A DNA stretch of 64,000 nt from the NCBI RefSeq assembly GCF_963556105.2, contig NZ_OY829945.1:849001-913000 (forward strand), written 5' to 3'. Source of the DNA: an uncultured Tolumonas sp. (lineage in GTDB: Bacteria > Pseudomonadota > Gammaproteobacteria > Enterobacterales > Aeromonadaceae). How positions within the stretch are numbered: position 1 is the stretch's first letter; the number at the start of each line of letters is the position of its first letter. Of the stretch, positions 29,490 to 38,841 are shown in pieces. The position numbers and the translations under genes were made by a program. The notes beneath the pieces were generated by a model. The model searched no databases and was not told the DNA's origin. It worked only from the letters and a program-made list of their open reading frames with translations.

Positions 29490-30701
29490 TTGGTATCGCT
29501 CAATCGTGTAGGTAAAACTGGCAGTCAACAGGCAATCATTGATCTTTTGAGGATCAGTGGTCCACAGACGCAGGCATCTATTGCAAGATCTACAGGTCTG
29601 TCTCCTGCCACAGTTAACAACGTAATACAGTCTCTAAAAGAGACGGGTATTGTTGATGTTAATAAAATTAATGGTAGGGATACAAGTGTATCTTTAGTCT
29701 CTCGCACCGGTATTTTAGTTTCTATCATATTGGGTCATAACGGTTTCACAGTATCAATTTTCGATTTTGTAAAACAAAAACGTATTAATTTTGAAAATCC
29801 ATGTATCGGTGAGAGTTTAGTTCGCAACACTCCGCATGACTTAGTGAAATTTTTAAATAATATAGTGAAAGACAATATCCACTATGAGAATAAAATATCA
29901 GGGATAGTTGTCGGTGTTCAAGCGCCATTAAATACTACAACTGGCGCAATTCAATCTTGGGCCATAAATAGAATGCCAGCATGGGGTGACATATCTATTG
30001 GTAATTTTATCTCAGATCATTTCAATGTTCCTGTTATTATCGAAAATGATGCAAATTTAGCAACTTTAGCTGAATGGACGTGGGGGGCCGGAGTTAAAAC
30101 TGATAATTTCATCAATATCACATGTTCGAGTCAAGTTGGTGGCGGTATTGTTCTCAGTGGTCGAATATTTAAAGGTTCGAATGGTATGGCTGGTGAGTTT
30201 GGCCATATTGTAATTGATCAAGAAGGACCTATATGCTTTTGTGGTTCAAGAGGCTGCTTATCTTCATTGGTGTCGGAAAGAGCATTAGTTAGAAAGCTTA
30301 AGCTTGATAACCATTATCAAAATGAAATTTCTCTCCAAGATATAATTTTATTGGCGAAAAAAGGTGATGCAGCCTGTCAACGTTTAATTAGAGAGGCTGG
30401 AAATCAGATTGGCTTTGCTATTGCCAATATTGCTAAAATCTTTGCACCAGAAATGATTTCTATTGGTGGTGAACTTTCACTAGCCGGTGAGTTGTTATTT
30501 CAAAGCATCCAAAACATATTAATAGAACAAAATCTGGAAGCTGTTTCTCCCTCTATATCTCTTGTAGCAGCTAAATTTGTCGATGATGCAGTGATGTTAG
30601 GTAGCGTTGCATATTTTTTATCTGAAAAAAACCAAGGTATAAGTGAACTTCCTATGTGGATGATAAAACAAGATAAAATATATAATCAGATATATGCGTA
30701 A
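29490..30701 (+). CDS. ROK-family transcriptional repressor
   Basis: A 403-residue protein with a start at TTG (29490), supported by AGGGGG at proper distance. The N-terminal winged HTH (QAIIDLLRISGPQTQASIARSTGLSPATVNNVIQSL) is followed by a ROK sugar-kinase-like domain (IENDANLATLAEWTWGAG, GGIVLSGRIFKGSNGMAGEFGH) and the zinc site CFCGSRGC. Mlc/NagC/XylR-type regulators sense sugars or EIIB phosphorylation; with the PTS IICB nearby, a sugar-responsive role is likely. Confidence 0.9.
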   Translation: MVSLNRVGKTGSQQAIIDLLRISGPQTQASIARSTGLSPATVNNVIQSLKETGIVDVNKINGRDTSVSLVSRTGILVSIILGHNGFTVSIFDFVKQKRINFENPCIGESLVRNTPHDLVKFLNNIVKDNIHYENKISGIVVGVQAPLNTTTGAIQSWAINRMPAWGDISIGNFISDHFNVPVIIENDANLATLAEWTWGAGVKTDNFINITCSSQVGGGIVLSGRIFKGSNGMAGEFGHIVIDQEGPICFCGSRGCLSSLVSERALVRKLKLDNHYQNEISLQDIILLAKKGDAACQRLIREAGNQIGFAIANIAKIFAPEMISIGGELSLAGELLFQSIQNILIEQNLEAVSPSISLVAAKFVDDAVMLGSVAYFLSEKNQGISELPMWMIKQDKIYNQIYA

Positions 30702-30713
30702 TAACATAAGAGT

Positions 30714-31205
30714 TTACTGACTTTTCATTTCTATAGTTTCAAAGTCATCACCAACTCTTGCATTTTTTAGCCAATTCACATACGCAGGTACTCTAGCGTC
30801 GTATTGCGGTGGGGACCAACTGGCCATATCATCATTTGATAATGGTTTGTAAGGTCCCATCTTCACCTCAAACAAAATAGTATTTGGTTCATGACAAACA
30901 ACGGTGTGCCAAGTGTTGCTTTCTATTTCGACAGCTTTTGTAGTGTCACCTAGTAAAACTGTATCTGTTATTACTCCTTTGGAGTTAAAAACAATGAAAT
31001 CACAACTACCTGATACAATCATGATATATTCCCATGTGTTTTTATGCCTATGAGGCTTTACGTATGTATCAGGTTCCATTGCGATAAATAATTTATGAAC
31101 TATATCATCATGGCTTTCATGTATATTTAAATTAGTCCGCTTTCTTTGGGATTCTTTTGCCTCAAAAGTAAGCTCAGTCAAAATCTGTGATCCGATAACA
31201 ATCAT
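30714..31205 (-). CDS. WbuC-like cupin-fold metalloprotein
   Basis: A 163-residue single cupin: NLNIHESHDDIVHKLFIAMEPDTYVKPHRHKNTWEYI carries the WbuC-type H...H..H.H metal-binding pattern, and HTVVCHEPNTILFEVK holds the last histidine. GGAG precedes the ATG. WbuC proteins are usually near O-antigen genes; here it is 34 nt downstream of the GMC oxidoreductase on the same strand, so it probably acts on a sugar or keto-sugar of this pathway (for example isomerisation). Function is inferred. Confidence 0.75.
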   Translation of the reverse strand: MIVIGSQILTELTFEAKESQRKRTNLNIHESHDDIVHKLFIAMEPDTYVKPHRHKNTWEYIMIVSGSCDFIVFNSKGVITDTVLLGDTTKAVEIESNTWHTVVCHEPNTILFEVKMGPYKPLSNDDMASWSPPQYDARVPAYVNWLKNARVGDDFETIEMKSQ

Positions 31206-31239
31206 TGCAGCTCCAAAAAAAGGGACTAATCCTGTTTAA

Positions 31240-32907
31240 TTAAACTCGCCCAGCTCGAAACTCATCGGCAATAAATTTGCACGCTCTGGCTGTAATAGCC
31301 ATCATAGTCAGTGTTGGTCCAACAGTTCCGCTTGTTACAAAGCAACTCCCGTCAGTTACAATGATATTATCTGCATCCCAACATTGGTTGTAACTGTTTA
31401 CAACGGAATTGGATGGATCTGTTCCCATTCGTGCGCCGCCACTTTCATGAATAGCTGCACCAATGCCGACACTTTTCTTAAATGATAATTTGAATATTTG
31501 TCGTAATAACCAAGACTCTTTAGGTAACAATTTTATATCTTTGTCCAAACCTAAAGGTGTCCCTGCAAAATCGACTTGATAGCCACTTTCCAAAACCATT
31601 TCTTTTATATGAGCTAATTGGGTTGTCATTAGCTTGATATCATTTTCACATAATGTGCAGTCAATATGCGCTGCTGGCACGCCCCAAGCGTCTTTTTTCC
31701 GTGGATTTAATGAGATGCGATTTTCTTTTCGCGCTAACATTTCACCGAACCCCATCAGCCCAAATTGTGAAGGTTCTTTATCTGGAACAAATCCACGGCC
31801 AATTACACCTTGATACCCAAAACCTCGGATAAAATTGCGGTTAGTAATATTTCCTAGATTTTCATACCGAGGGATATATATACCGCCGGTAGGTCTACAG
31901 TATGGGTCTTGAGGCACAGTGTTATCAAATTCCCAGCCTTTATTATCAGGAACAGAACCTGCAATCAGGCTTGGAGTTTGTTCAAAGAAGTATCGACCAA
32001 GTAAATCACTTGAATTGCCGATCCCATTCGGATGTTTTGACGATTTAGAGTTCAATAGTAGACGTACTGATTCAATTGCTGAGGCACAAAGAACAACAAT
32101 ACGTGCATTGACGTTGTTTCTTTCTTGACTACGTCTATCTATATATGTGACACCTGTAGCCTTACCTGTTACTGGATCAGTATTTATTTTCTCTACAACT
32201 GCGTCTGCTCTAACTTCGAGCAAGCCTGTGGACAATCCAGCGATCACACCCAACGGAACTCGTTTTAGGTTGGGGGCGGAAAAACGCCAGCTGATCACTT
32301 TCCGGCCAGGGTGCATGTTTTCTACATTGCTTTTAAATTTTTTCTCAGGAGTTGTAAGGATTGGATCTGATATGTACTTACCATCAGGTAAATTTTTAAT
32401 ATTTTCTTTAGTACCGTAAACACCCAAAAATTCTTCAACCTTATCGTAATAAGGTTCTAAGTCTGCATAAGTAATTGGCCAATTATCTCCATACCCATCA
32501 AATGACGCGGCTTTGAAATCATAATCAGACATTCGCATCAATACACGACCATAAGTGTGTAATCGACCACCTAATTGTCTACCACGGATCCACAAATAAT
32601 ATTGGCCACTTGGCGTCGTATACGGATTATCCCAATCATTAACAAAAAGATGTTTATATTCTTTACTGATATAGGTTGCTCGTGCTTGCAACGGTTGTCC
32701 TGTGAGCGTGATTACTGCACGTTCTAGTACACCAATCTTTTTTACTTTTTGGTTTAGTTCTGGTTGTGCTGGGAAATCCTTTTCATCCAGGTAAGGACCA
32801 GCCTCTAACAACAATACTTTTAGACCTTGTTCTGTAAGTTCTTTGACTGCTATGCTGCCTGAAGGTCCGGAACCGACAACAATCGCGTCGTACATTGTGT
32901 TTTTCAT
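31240..32907 (-). CDS. GMC-family FAD oxidoreductase (candidate glycoside 3-oxidase/dehydrogenase)
   Basis: A 555-residue flavoprotein: FAD-binding YDAIVVGSGPSGSIAV with LLLEAGP at the start, RGRQLGGR near residue 110, and a C-terminal AIHESGGARMGTDP with the catalytic histidine. The Asn usual in the final ...NPTLT motif is replaced: the sequence reads TSGTVGPTLTMMAI, so Gly occupies that position. No Tat signal, so it appears cytoplasmic, and no gluconate-dehydrogenase-type small subunit is adjacent. It is the likely C3-oxidising step before C-glycoside cleavage, by analogy with pyranose 2-oxidase-like C-glycoside oxidases (inference). Confidence 0.82.
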   Translation of the reverse strand: MKNTMYDAIVVGSGPSGSIAVKELTEQGLKVLLLEAGPYLDEKDFPAQPELNQKVKKIGVLERAVITLTGQPLQARATYISKEYKHLFVNDWDNPYTTPSGQYYLWIRGRQLGGRLHTYGRVLMRMSDYDFKAASFDGYGDNWPITYADLEPYYDKVEEFLGVYGTKENIKNLPDGKYISDPILTTPEKKFKSNVENMHPGRKVISWRFSAPNLKRVPLGVIAGLSTGLLEVRADAVVEKINTDPVTGKATGVTYIDRRSQERNNVNARIVVLCASAIESVRLLLNSKSSKHPNGIGNSSDLLGRYFFEQTPSLIAGSVPDNKGWEFDNTVPQDPYCRPTGGIYIPRYENLGNITNRNFIRGFGYQGVIGRGFVPDKEPSQFGLMGFGEMLARKENRISLNPRKKDAWGVPAAHIDCTLCENDIKLMTTQLAHIKEMVLESGYQVDFAGTPLGLDKDIKLLPKESWLLRQIFKLSFKKSVGIGAAIHESGGARMGTDPSNSVVNSYNQCWDADNIIVTDGSCFVTSGTVGPTLTMMAITARACKFIADEFRAGRV

Positions 32908-33001
32908 TTTTGCCTCTTTTACGTCAAAGTTTTTACAATTTCTTATTAACTATAGAACATCCGATTAAATCTTAATTTTTAACCGGATGGCTCTATTTAA
33001 C

Positions 33002-34060
33002 TCAATTGATGCCTAATAATTTACGAATGTCATTAATGTCGCTGCCAGTATCAGCAAAATCATCAAAAGCACGATCAGAGACGTTAATTATGTGATTTTT
33101 AATAAACTCACTGCCTTCGATAGCACCATCATTTGAGTTTTTAATACAGCATTCCCATTCCAATACAGCCCAACCGGTATATTCATATTGGGTCAGTTTT
33201 GAAAAAATTGATTTAAAATCAATTTGTCCATCGCCAAGCGATCTGAATCGACCAGCTCGATTTAGCCAAGGTAAATAGCCGCCATAAACACCAGTTTTAC
33301 CGTTTGGAACAAACTCAGCATCTTTGACATGGAATGCTTTAATTCGGTCATGGTAATTATCGATGAAAGATAAGTAGTCGATGTGCTGTAAATGTAAGTG
33401 GCTTGGATCAAATAGAATATTGCAGCGCTTATGTCCATTTACCGCAGCAAGGAATCGTTCGAACGTTGCACCATCGTGGAGGTCTTCACTAGGATGCAAT
33501 TCAAAGCAGACATCAACACCATTTTCATCGAAGCAGTCGAGGATCGGCAGCCATCTGTTTGCCAGTTCCTGAAAGCATTCTTCGAAAAGTTGCTTATTGT
33601 GCGGCGGCCATGGATATAGGTACGGCCATGCTAAAGAGCCAGAAAAAGTGGCATGAGAAGACAGACCTAAATTCTTTGAGGCAACCGCAGCGTTTTTCAG
33701 CATCTTAGTTGCCCAATCTTGAGTCTCTTTCTTATTGCCTCTTACATGAACAGGTGCAAAACCACTGAAAGCTTGCTCATATGCTGGATTAACTGCAATA
33801 AGCTGACCTTCGAGATGAGTTGATAATTCACTGATCTCCAGACCGTATGATTTCAGAAGTCCAGTGATTTCATCACAATAAGATTGGCTTGTAGCAGCAA
33901 GTTCCAGATCAAAAATGTGCTTGTGATTGCATGGGATTTGAAGTGCTTTATAGTTCAGATCTGCCGCCCATTTGGCGATAGATTCAAGCGAGTTGAACGG
34001 TGCTGTATCGCCGATGAACTGTGCTAAAAAAATACCTGGACCTTTTATTGTTTTCATCAT
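33002..34060 (-). CDS. Sugar phosphate isomerase/epimerase-family TIM-barrel protein
   Basis: A 352-residue AP-endonuclease-2-type TIM barrel with likely metal ligands in DVCFELHPSED (Glu), LFDPSHLHLQ (Asp/His), AFHVKDAEF (His) and AVLEWECC (Glu). The second of two adjacent ATGs (34057) may be the true start because GAGG sits closer to normal spacing. It is co-directional with Gfo/Idh/MocA and GMC genes. Proteins of this kind epimerise or isomerise 3-keto sugars, as YcjR does with YcjS in E. coli; that parallel fits the neighbours. Confidence 0.8.
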   Translation of the reverse strand: MMKTIKGPGIFLAQFIGDTAPFNSLESIAKWAADLNYKALQIPCNHKHIFDLELAATSQSYCDEITGLLKSYGLEISELSTHLEGQLIAVNPAYEQAFSGFAPVHVRGNKKETQDWATKMLKNAAVASKNLGLSSHATFSGSLAWPYLYPWPPHNKQLFEECFQELANRWLPILDCFDENGVDVCFELHPSEDLHDGATFERFLAAVNGHKRCNILFDPSHLHLQHIDYLSFIDNYHDRIKAFHVKDAEFVPNGKTGVYGGYLPWLNRAGRFRSLGDGQIDFKSIFSKLTQYEYTGWAVLEWECCIKNSNDGAIEGSEFIKNHIINVSDRAFDDFADTGSDINDIRKLLGIN

Positions 34061-34128
34061 GAACCTCGTAAGAAAACAGAAAAAGTAATTACACGCAGTT
34101 GAGATTCAATTGCGTGTAATCATTTACA

Positions 34129-35250
34129 TTAGAATTCCACTACAGAGCCTGTTGCGGCTGACTTATAGATCGCTTCTAAGATTTGAGTAACAACATAAGC
34201 CTGTTCTGGCGTAACAACTGGGTCTTTATCGTTTTGAATGGCATCAACAAATGCAGCCAATTCAGCATCAGCAACGCGGAATGGTTCACCACCGATGTCC
34301 ATTGGACCTGGGCCAGAAATAACGAGTGGATCGTAGTCGAACAACTCACCATATTTAGCTGTGTTGAAAGTTACAGTACCAGTACCGTTAACCGCAGATG
34401 TAGGAGCAGCAGCGCCATCACCGACTAATTCTGCACCAGCTTTAGTTCCACACAGGGTAACCTGTCCTTCACGTGGTTTTTGGATGTTTAATGCCCAAGA
34501 TGATTCAAGGAAAATTGTGGCGCCATCTTCCATTTTGATAAAACCAAATGCAGAGTCTTCTACATCAATTTTTTCCGGGTCCCAAGGGCCGAACAAATTG
34601 CCTTCGTAGTTGTCTTTCATTTTGTGGAATACAGAACCAGATACCAGTTTTGGTTTGTAGTTGTTCATTGTCCACAAAGTAATATCAAGAGCGTGAGTAC
34701 CGATATCAATCAGTGGACCACCACCTTGTTTTTCTTTATCTAAGAATACGCCCCATGTTGGTACAGCTTTACGGCGAACGGCGTGTGCTTTTGCAAAGTA
34801 AACTTCGCCCAAATCACCATCAGCACTTGCAGCTTTCAGGAGCTGAACATCTTTACGGAAACGGTTTTGATAGCCAATAGTCAGCTTTTTGCCAGTACGT
34901 TTTGCCGTATCAAGCATTAACTTGGCTTCTTCTGAAGTCGCAGCCATTGGTTTTTCACATAAAACATGTTTGCCCGCTTCCAGCGATGCAACAGTAATTG
35001 GACAGTGTGCGTTGTTTGGAGTTAGTACGTATACAACATCAATAGATGTATCACTTAATAACTCGTTGTAATCCAGATAAGTTGTTGCACCAGGTACACC
35101 ATATTTTTCTGCGGCAAAGATGGCACGACCCAGTTCAAGGTCACAGAAAGCAACCAAGTCAACTTTGTCTTTTGCTTTAGCAAACGCTGGGAAGTGTTTA
35201 GCAAGTGCAATACGACCACAACCGATAACGCCAATTTTAAGTTTACTCAT
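34129..35250 (-). CDS. Gfo/Idh/MocA-family NAD(P)-dependent sugar oxidoreductase
   Basis: A 373-residue protein with a Rossmann start IGVIGCGRIALAKHFPAF, the family signature CEKPMAATSEEA (EKP lysine, about residue 95) and GGGPLIDIGTHALDITLW, giving the catalytic Asp and His. GGAGAATAAATA is a strong ribosome site. It probably reduces or oxidises the 3-keto sugar of the pathway. First gene of a minus-strand series with the epimerase, GMC oxidase and cupin; divergent from the symporter across a spacer with a perfect CRP site. Confidence 0.9.
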   Translation of the reverse strand: MSKLKIGVIGCGRIALAKHFPAFAKAKDKVDLVAFCDLELGRAIFAAEKYGVPGATTYLDYNELLSDTSIDVVYVLTPNNAHCPITVASLEAGKHVLCEKPMAATSEEAKLMLDTAKRTGKKLTIGYQNRFRKDVQLLKAASADGDLGEVYFAKAHAVRRKAVPTWGVFLDKEKQGGGPLIDIGTHALDITLWTMNNYKPKLVSGSVFHKMKDNYEGNLFGPWDPEKIDVEDSAFGFIKMEDGATIFLESSWALNIQKPREGQVTLCGTKAGAELVGDGAAAPTSAVNGTGTVTFNTAKYGELFDYDPLVISGPGPMDIGGEPFRVADAELAAFVDAIQNDKDPVVTPEQAYVVTQILEAIYKSAATGSVVEF

Positions 35251-35824
35251 TATTTATTCTCCAAATTAATTTAATAAATGGTGAGTTATTAAGCATCAAT
35301 GAATAAAAAATTAACTTTCAACTCCGAAAATTAATTTTAGGCGAACAATAAGTTCTATCCATTGATGAAATATCTATTAAATATTCTTAAATTGGAAATG
35401 GGTTGTATGGATACAAGGTATCTGACTTGTAGATACTGATTAAAGAAATAACATGATGGGTAATATATGTGATCTAGATCACACGGCAATTACTAAATTT
35501 GTGCTTTTTTCATAAAAAATAAAAAACGTCAGATGTTGAATAATCAAGAATTAGATGTCTTTAAGATTCGAATGATTGAATGGTTTTTTTGTTTGATCTG
35601 TCTTGTTTGATATTAACGTTTACTGGTTGTAAATGCAATTAATGTAATAAAGTGTTGTTTTTAAAGTGTTTTTAGTAAAATTAGGAGGATTTTGATGGTT
35701 TGTTAATATTCAATTAATGAATGATAGATCACAAAAATGTCATATTGGAATTGAATGTTTAAATGATTTGGATTTATTTTGTTGTCAACGCATCACCTAG
35801 TTGTGATTCAGATGGATAACCTAT
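35251..35824. other. Divergent promoter region of the glycoside import and oxidation genes
   Basis: 574 AT-rich bases without a gene. Besides the perfect CRP palindrome (35468-35483) there is a weaker CRP-like site at 35718-35733 (TGAATGATAGATCACA) and a lone TGTGA half-site at 35802. No hairpin or RNA gene is evident. Confidence 0.55.
35468..35483. promoter_or_regulatory. Consensus CRP-cAMP binding site
   Basis: TGTGATCTAGATCACA is a perfect palindrome identical to the CRP core consensus. It lies 218 bp upstream of the Gfo/Idh/MocA gene and about 390 bp upstream of the symporter, and indicates catabolite control of the divergent glycoside genes. Confidence 0.85.
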
Positions 35825-35872
35825 TTGGGGTCTATTTATCTAAGGAATAAATTTACTGTGGGAAACATTGCT

Positions 35873-37138
35873 ATGAACGATAGTGCACAATCACGGTTAA
35901 ATTGTGATCAAACTCATCAAATAGAAAGTCCTGTAAAATTCATTTTTGCAAGATTAAGTACATTAATGTTGGCTGAGTTTTTCGTATTTGGAGCCTGGTT
36001 CGCAACGTTAGGTTTAGTGTTATTTACTGTGGGTCAATCGAGTATTATTGGATATGCATATATGTTATGCGCGGTTGCCGCAATAGTGTCTCCACTGACT
36101 CTTGGTGCGATTAGCGATCGATTTATTTCATCTGAAAAAATTCTGGCATTGCTCCATATTATTGGTGGTGGAATCCAATTGGCCCTACCATCAGTAATTG
36201 CATCGGGAAATAGCAATAAAATTTTACTGGTTATATTCCTGTATATGTTCTGTTTCCAGCCAACATTGGGTTTAGTTAACTCGCTATCCTTTGAAAATCT
36301 CAAAGGAAAACCAAATGCATTTCCGTTCTTACGCGTGTTTGCAACCGGTGGCTGGGTATTAGCCGGTCTTTTTATTGGTTGGTTAGGATATTCTTCTTCA
36401 ACTGGAATTTTCACTGTCGCAGGGATATCAAGCATTTTATTAGGGTTGTATTCATTTACTTTGCCATGTGCAACCCCAGCAGCAAAAGTTGCTAATGAAA
36501 AATCCAGTCTGTGGGATGCAATGGGTGGACAATCATTTAAGTTATTCCGTAACAGAAGCTTTTCTGTCTTGATGATTTGTGCATTGCTTACCTCTATTTC
36601 TCTTGGATTTTATAACACATTTGCATCTAATTTCATTGGTGCATTGGGGATCCAGAATGTAGCAGGTGTTTTATCTCTAGGGCAGTTGTCAGAAGTTATC
36701 TTTATTATCAGTGTTCCATTTGTTATTAACCATATTGGTATGAAATGGTCATTGTTAATAGGGATGATGATGTGGGGGTTACGGTTTGTTCTATTTATTA
36801 TGTCTGCAAATGGTTATTCGCAAACAAATGCAATCGTTGGTGTGGCATTACATGGAATTTGTAACGATTTCTTCTTGATCATCAGTGCTATGTATATTGA
36901 TCGCCTAGCTCCTGTTTCTTTGAAAGCTCAAGCTCAGAGTTGGTTAATTATTATGATTTCTGGATTTGGTGCTGTATTTGGTTCTGGGATCGCAGGTTCA
37001 GTGTATGGTTCAACAGTTAAAACTGATTCAGTGGCAACATGGACTAGTTTATGGATGATCCCAATTGGTATTGCGATTGTTACATCTATTATTTGGGTCA
37101 TAGGTTTTAAAGAAAATAAGTCTGAAATTATTGATTAA
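35873..37138 (+). CDS. MFS symporter, NupG/nucleoside-permease-like
   Basis: About 421 residues from the ATG at 35873 (MNDSAQSRLN), with GTG at 35858 as an alternative; the frame also opens earlier at a TTG. Twelve predicted membrane helices. RLSTLMLAEFFVFGAWFATLGLVLF and AISDRFISSEKILALLHI match the NupG/XapB-type MFS branch, which often accompanies Gfo/Idh and epimerase genes and then carries sugars or glycosides instead of nucleosides. Likely inner-membrane uptake step of this pathway; substrate is inferred. Confidence 0.82.
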   Translation: MNDSAQSRLNCDQTHQIESPVKFIFARLSTLMLAEFFVFGAWFATLGLVLFTVGQSSIIGYAYMLCAVAAIVSPLTLGAISDRFISSEKILALLHIIGGGIQLALPSVIASGNSNKILLVIFLYMFCFQPTLGLVNSLSFENLKGKPNAFPFLRVFATGGWVLAGLFIGWLGYSSSTGIFTVAGISSILLGLYSFTLPCATPAAKVANEKSSLWDAMGGQSFKLFRNRSFSVLMICALLTSISLGFYNTFASNFIGALGIQNVAGVLSLGQLSEVIFIISVPFVINHIGMKWSLLIGMMMWGLRFVLFIMSANGYSQTNAIVGVALHGICNDFFLIISAMYIDRLAPVSLKAQAQSWLIIMISGFGAVFGSGIAGSVYGSTVKTDSVATWTSLWMIPIGIAIVTSIIWVIGFKENKSEIID

Positions 37139-37373
37139 TATTGATTTTGTAAATAAGAATTAACAAACCTCTGTTGTGTTAGCATTAACCAAGTAAGTTC
37201 GATAATTTAAATTTGTGGTGCGAGTTTAAATTCGGGGTTATTTGGTTCTTTTTAATAGTGATATTAATTATCTCTATGTAAATAATTTGTCTGCATTCGA
37301 ATTCTTATTTATTAGGAAGGGACGATTGCAATCAAATAAATGGAAAATCATCACCTCACAAGGAATTAACAAT

Positions 37374-38747
37374 ATGAAAAATCTAAAGAATAAAGAATTT
37401 GAGTTTAATAAACTATTTTTTACTATCGCACTAGGCGGTGCACTTATTTCTTCTGCCGCAAATGCTGTTGATTTTCACGGTTATGTTCGATCTGGAATTT
37501 CAGAATCAACAGGTGGTGGCCAAGAAGCTTGGCTCGCAAGTAAATTAGGCCGTTTTGGTAATGAAACGGATGGTTGGTGGGGGATGAGTTTTTCTCAAGA
37601 CATCGTTAAGACCAACGATGGAAAATCAATGGCTGTATTTAGTAAATTGGAAGGTGATACACCTCTAACTGGTACTGATGATTGGACCTATGGCGATATA
37701 TATGGCGGAAATGGCCATATGGGCTTAACCGAGTTTTACTTAACAGCTAATGGTTACATACCTGCAATCCCTGAAGCGTCTTTGTGGGTTGGTAAACGAG
37801 CTTATGGAAATCATGAAGTGCAGCTTCTTGATTACAAACCTGTTTTATCTTCTGGTAATGGTTTTGGTATCGATGGGATCAAAGCTGGCGTTGGTGAATT
37901 ATCAGTTGGCATTAAACGAAATGACCAAAACTCATCATCTTGGACAACTACATCACAAACACCAGTGTATGATAATACTGGAACGCAGAGTGGTTATATA
38001 AATTCAACGACATCAAATTCAACCAAATTTAATGTTGATTATGTAGATGTTCGTTATTCAAAAATTCCTTTGGTTTCTGATGTCACTATGGAAGTCATTG
38101 GTCAATATGCTATCGTAGATAAAACGGATGAACAGAAACAACTGATCTCACAAGGGACAATCTATGATGCAGAAAATTCATTTATTCCGACTGTAATTAT
38201 TAGCAAACCAGTTGGAAAAGGTTTCAATGAAACATACTTTCAGTATGGTCAAAAGCGTTCAGCTAATAACCTAGTTAAACTTGGTTATAACGATACATAT
38301 ACAACTACATTTGATGATAATTACTCTAATGCTAATGCATATCGTATCATCAATGATGGTGAGACATACTTATCTGATAATGTGGTAATGGCTCATGCAA
38401 TTGCATATTCTGCTGGTAGCGACATTACCCCTACATTAGAAAACGTACACTCATTTAACGTGGTTGCACGCCCTGCCTATATTTGGACACAAAACCATAA
38501 AACAGCTGTAGAACTTGGTTGGTTTAAACAAGTAAATACTGTAAGTGGTGTAGATAAAGAGGAAATGGGTAAAAAAGTTACCCTGGCTCATATCATTTCT
38601 GCTGGTCCAAGTGCATTTGCTCGTCCTGATTTCAGATTCTATACCACATATATCAAAGCTGATAAAAATGAAATTGATAATATGACTTTCAATAATGGTA
38701 AAAATAGTCAAGTAAGCTTTGGCGTTCAAGTAGAAGCTTGGTGGTAA
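37374..38747 (+). CDS. LamB-family outer-membrane sugar porin
   Basis: 457 residues from the ATG at 37374, preceded by AAGGAATTAACAAT; the longer frame from 37242 is not convincing. The signal peptide ends at ISSAANA|VDFHG. VDFHGYVRSGIS, the region LWVGKRAYGNHEVQLLDY and the aromatic end EAWW match maltoporin/ScrY-type 18-strand porins. It probably lets a glycoside or oligosaccharide cross the outer membrane for the symporter just upstream. A terminator follows. Confidence 0.87.
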   Translation: MKNLKNKEFEFNKLFFTIALGGALISSAANAVDFHGYVRSGISESTGGGQEAWLASKLGRFGNETDGWWGMSFSQDIVKTNDGKSMAVFSKLEGDTPLTGTDDWTYGDIYGGNGHMGLTEFYLTANGYIPAIPEASLWVGKRAYGNHEVQLLDYKPVLSSGNGFGIDGIKAGVGELSVGIKRNDQNSSSWTTTSQTPVYDNTGTQSGYINSTTSNSTKFNVDYVDVRYSKIPLVSDVTMEVIGQYAIVDKTDEQKQLISQGTIYDAENSFIPTVIISKPVGKGFNETYFQYGQKRSANNLVKLGYNDTYTTTFDDNYSNANAYRIINDGETYLSDNVVMAHAIAYSAGSDITPTLENVHSFNVVARPAYIWTQNHKTAVELGWFKQVNTVSGVDKEEMGKKVTLAHIISAGPSAFARPDFRFYTTYIKADKNEIDNMTFNNGKNSQVSFGVQVEAWW

Positions 38748-38779
38748 TGTTATAAAGATTGCGTTTTTAATCGTCATTT

Positions 38780-38802
38780 CCCCTCGAAAGAGGGGTTTTT
38801 TT
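38780..38802 (+). terminator. Terminator of the LamB-like porin gene
   Basis: CCCCTC, GAAA loop, GAGGGG, then seven Ts. Confidence 0.92.
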
Positions 38803-38841
38803 CATGTGAAATAATGTTTTTATTCATAGTTGTGGTGATTA

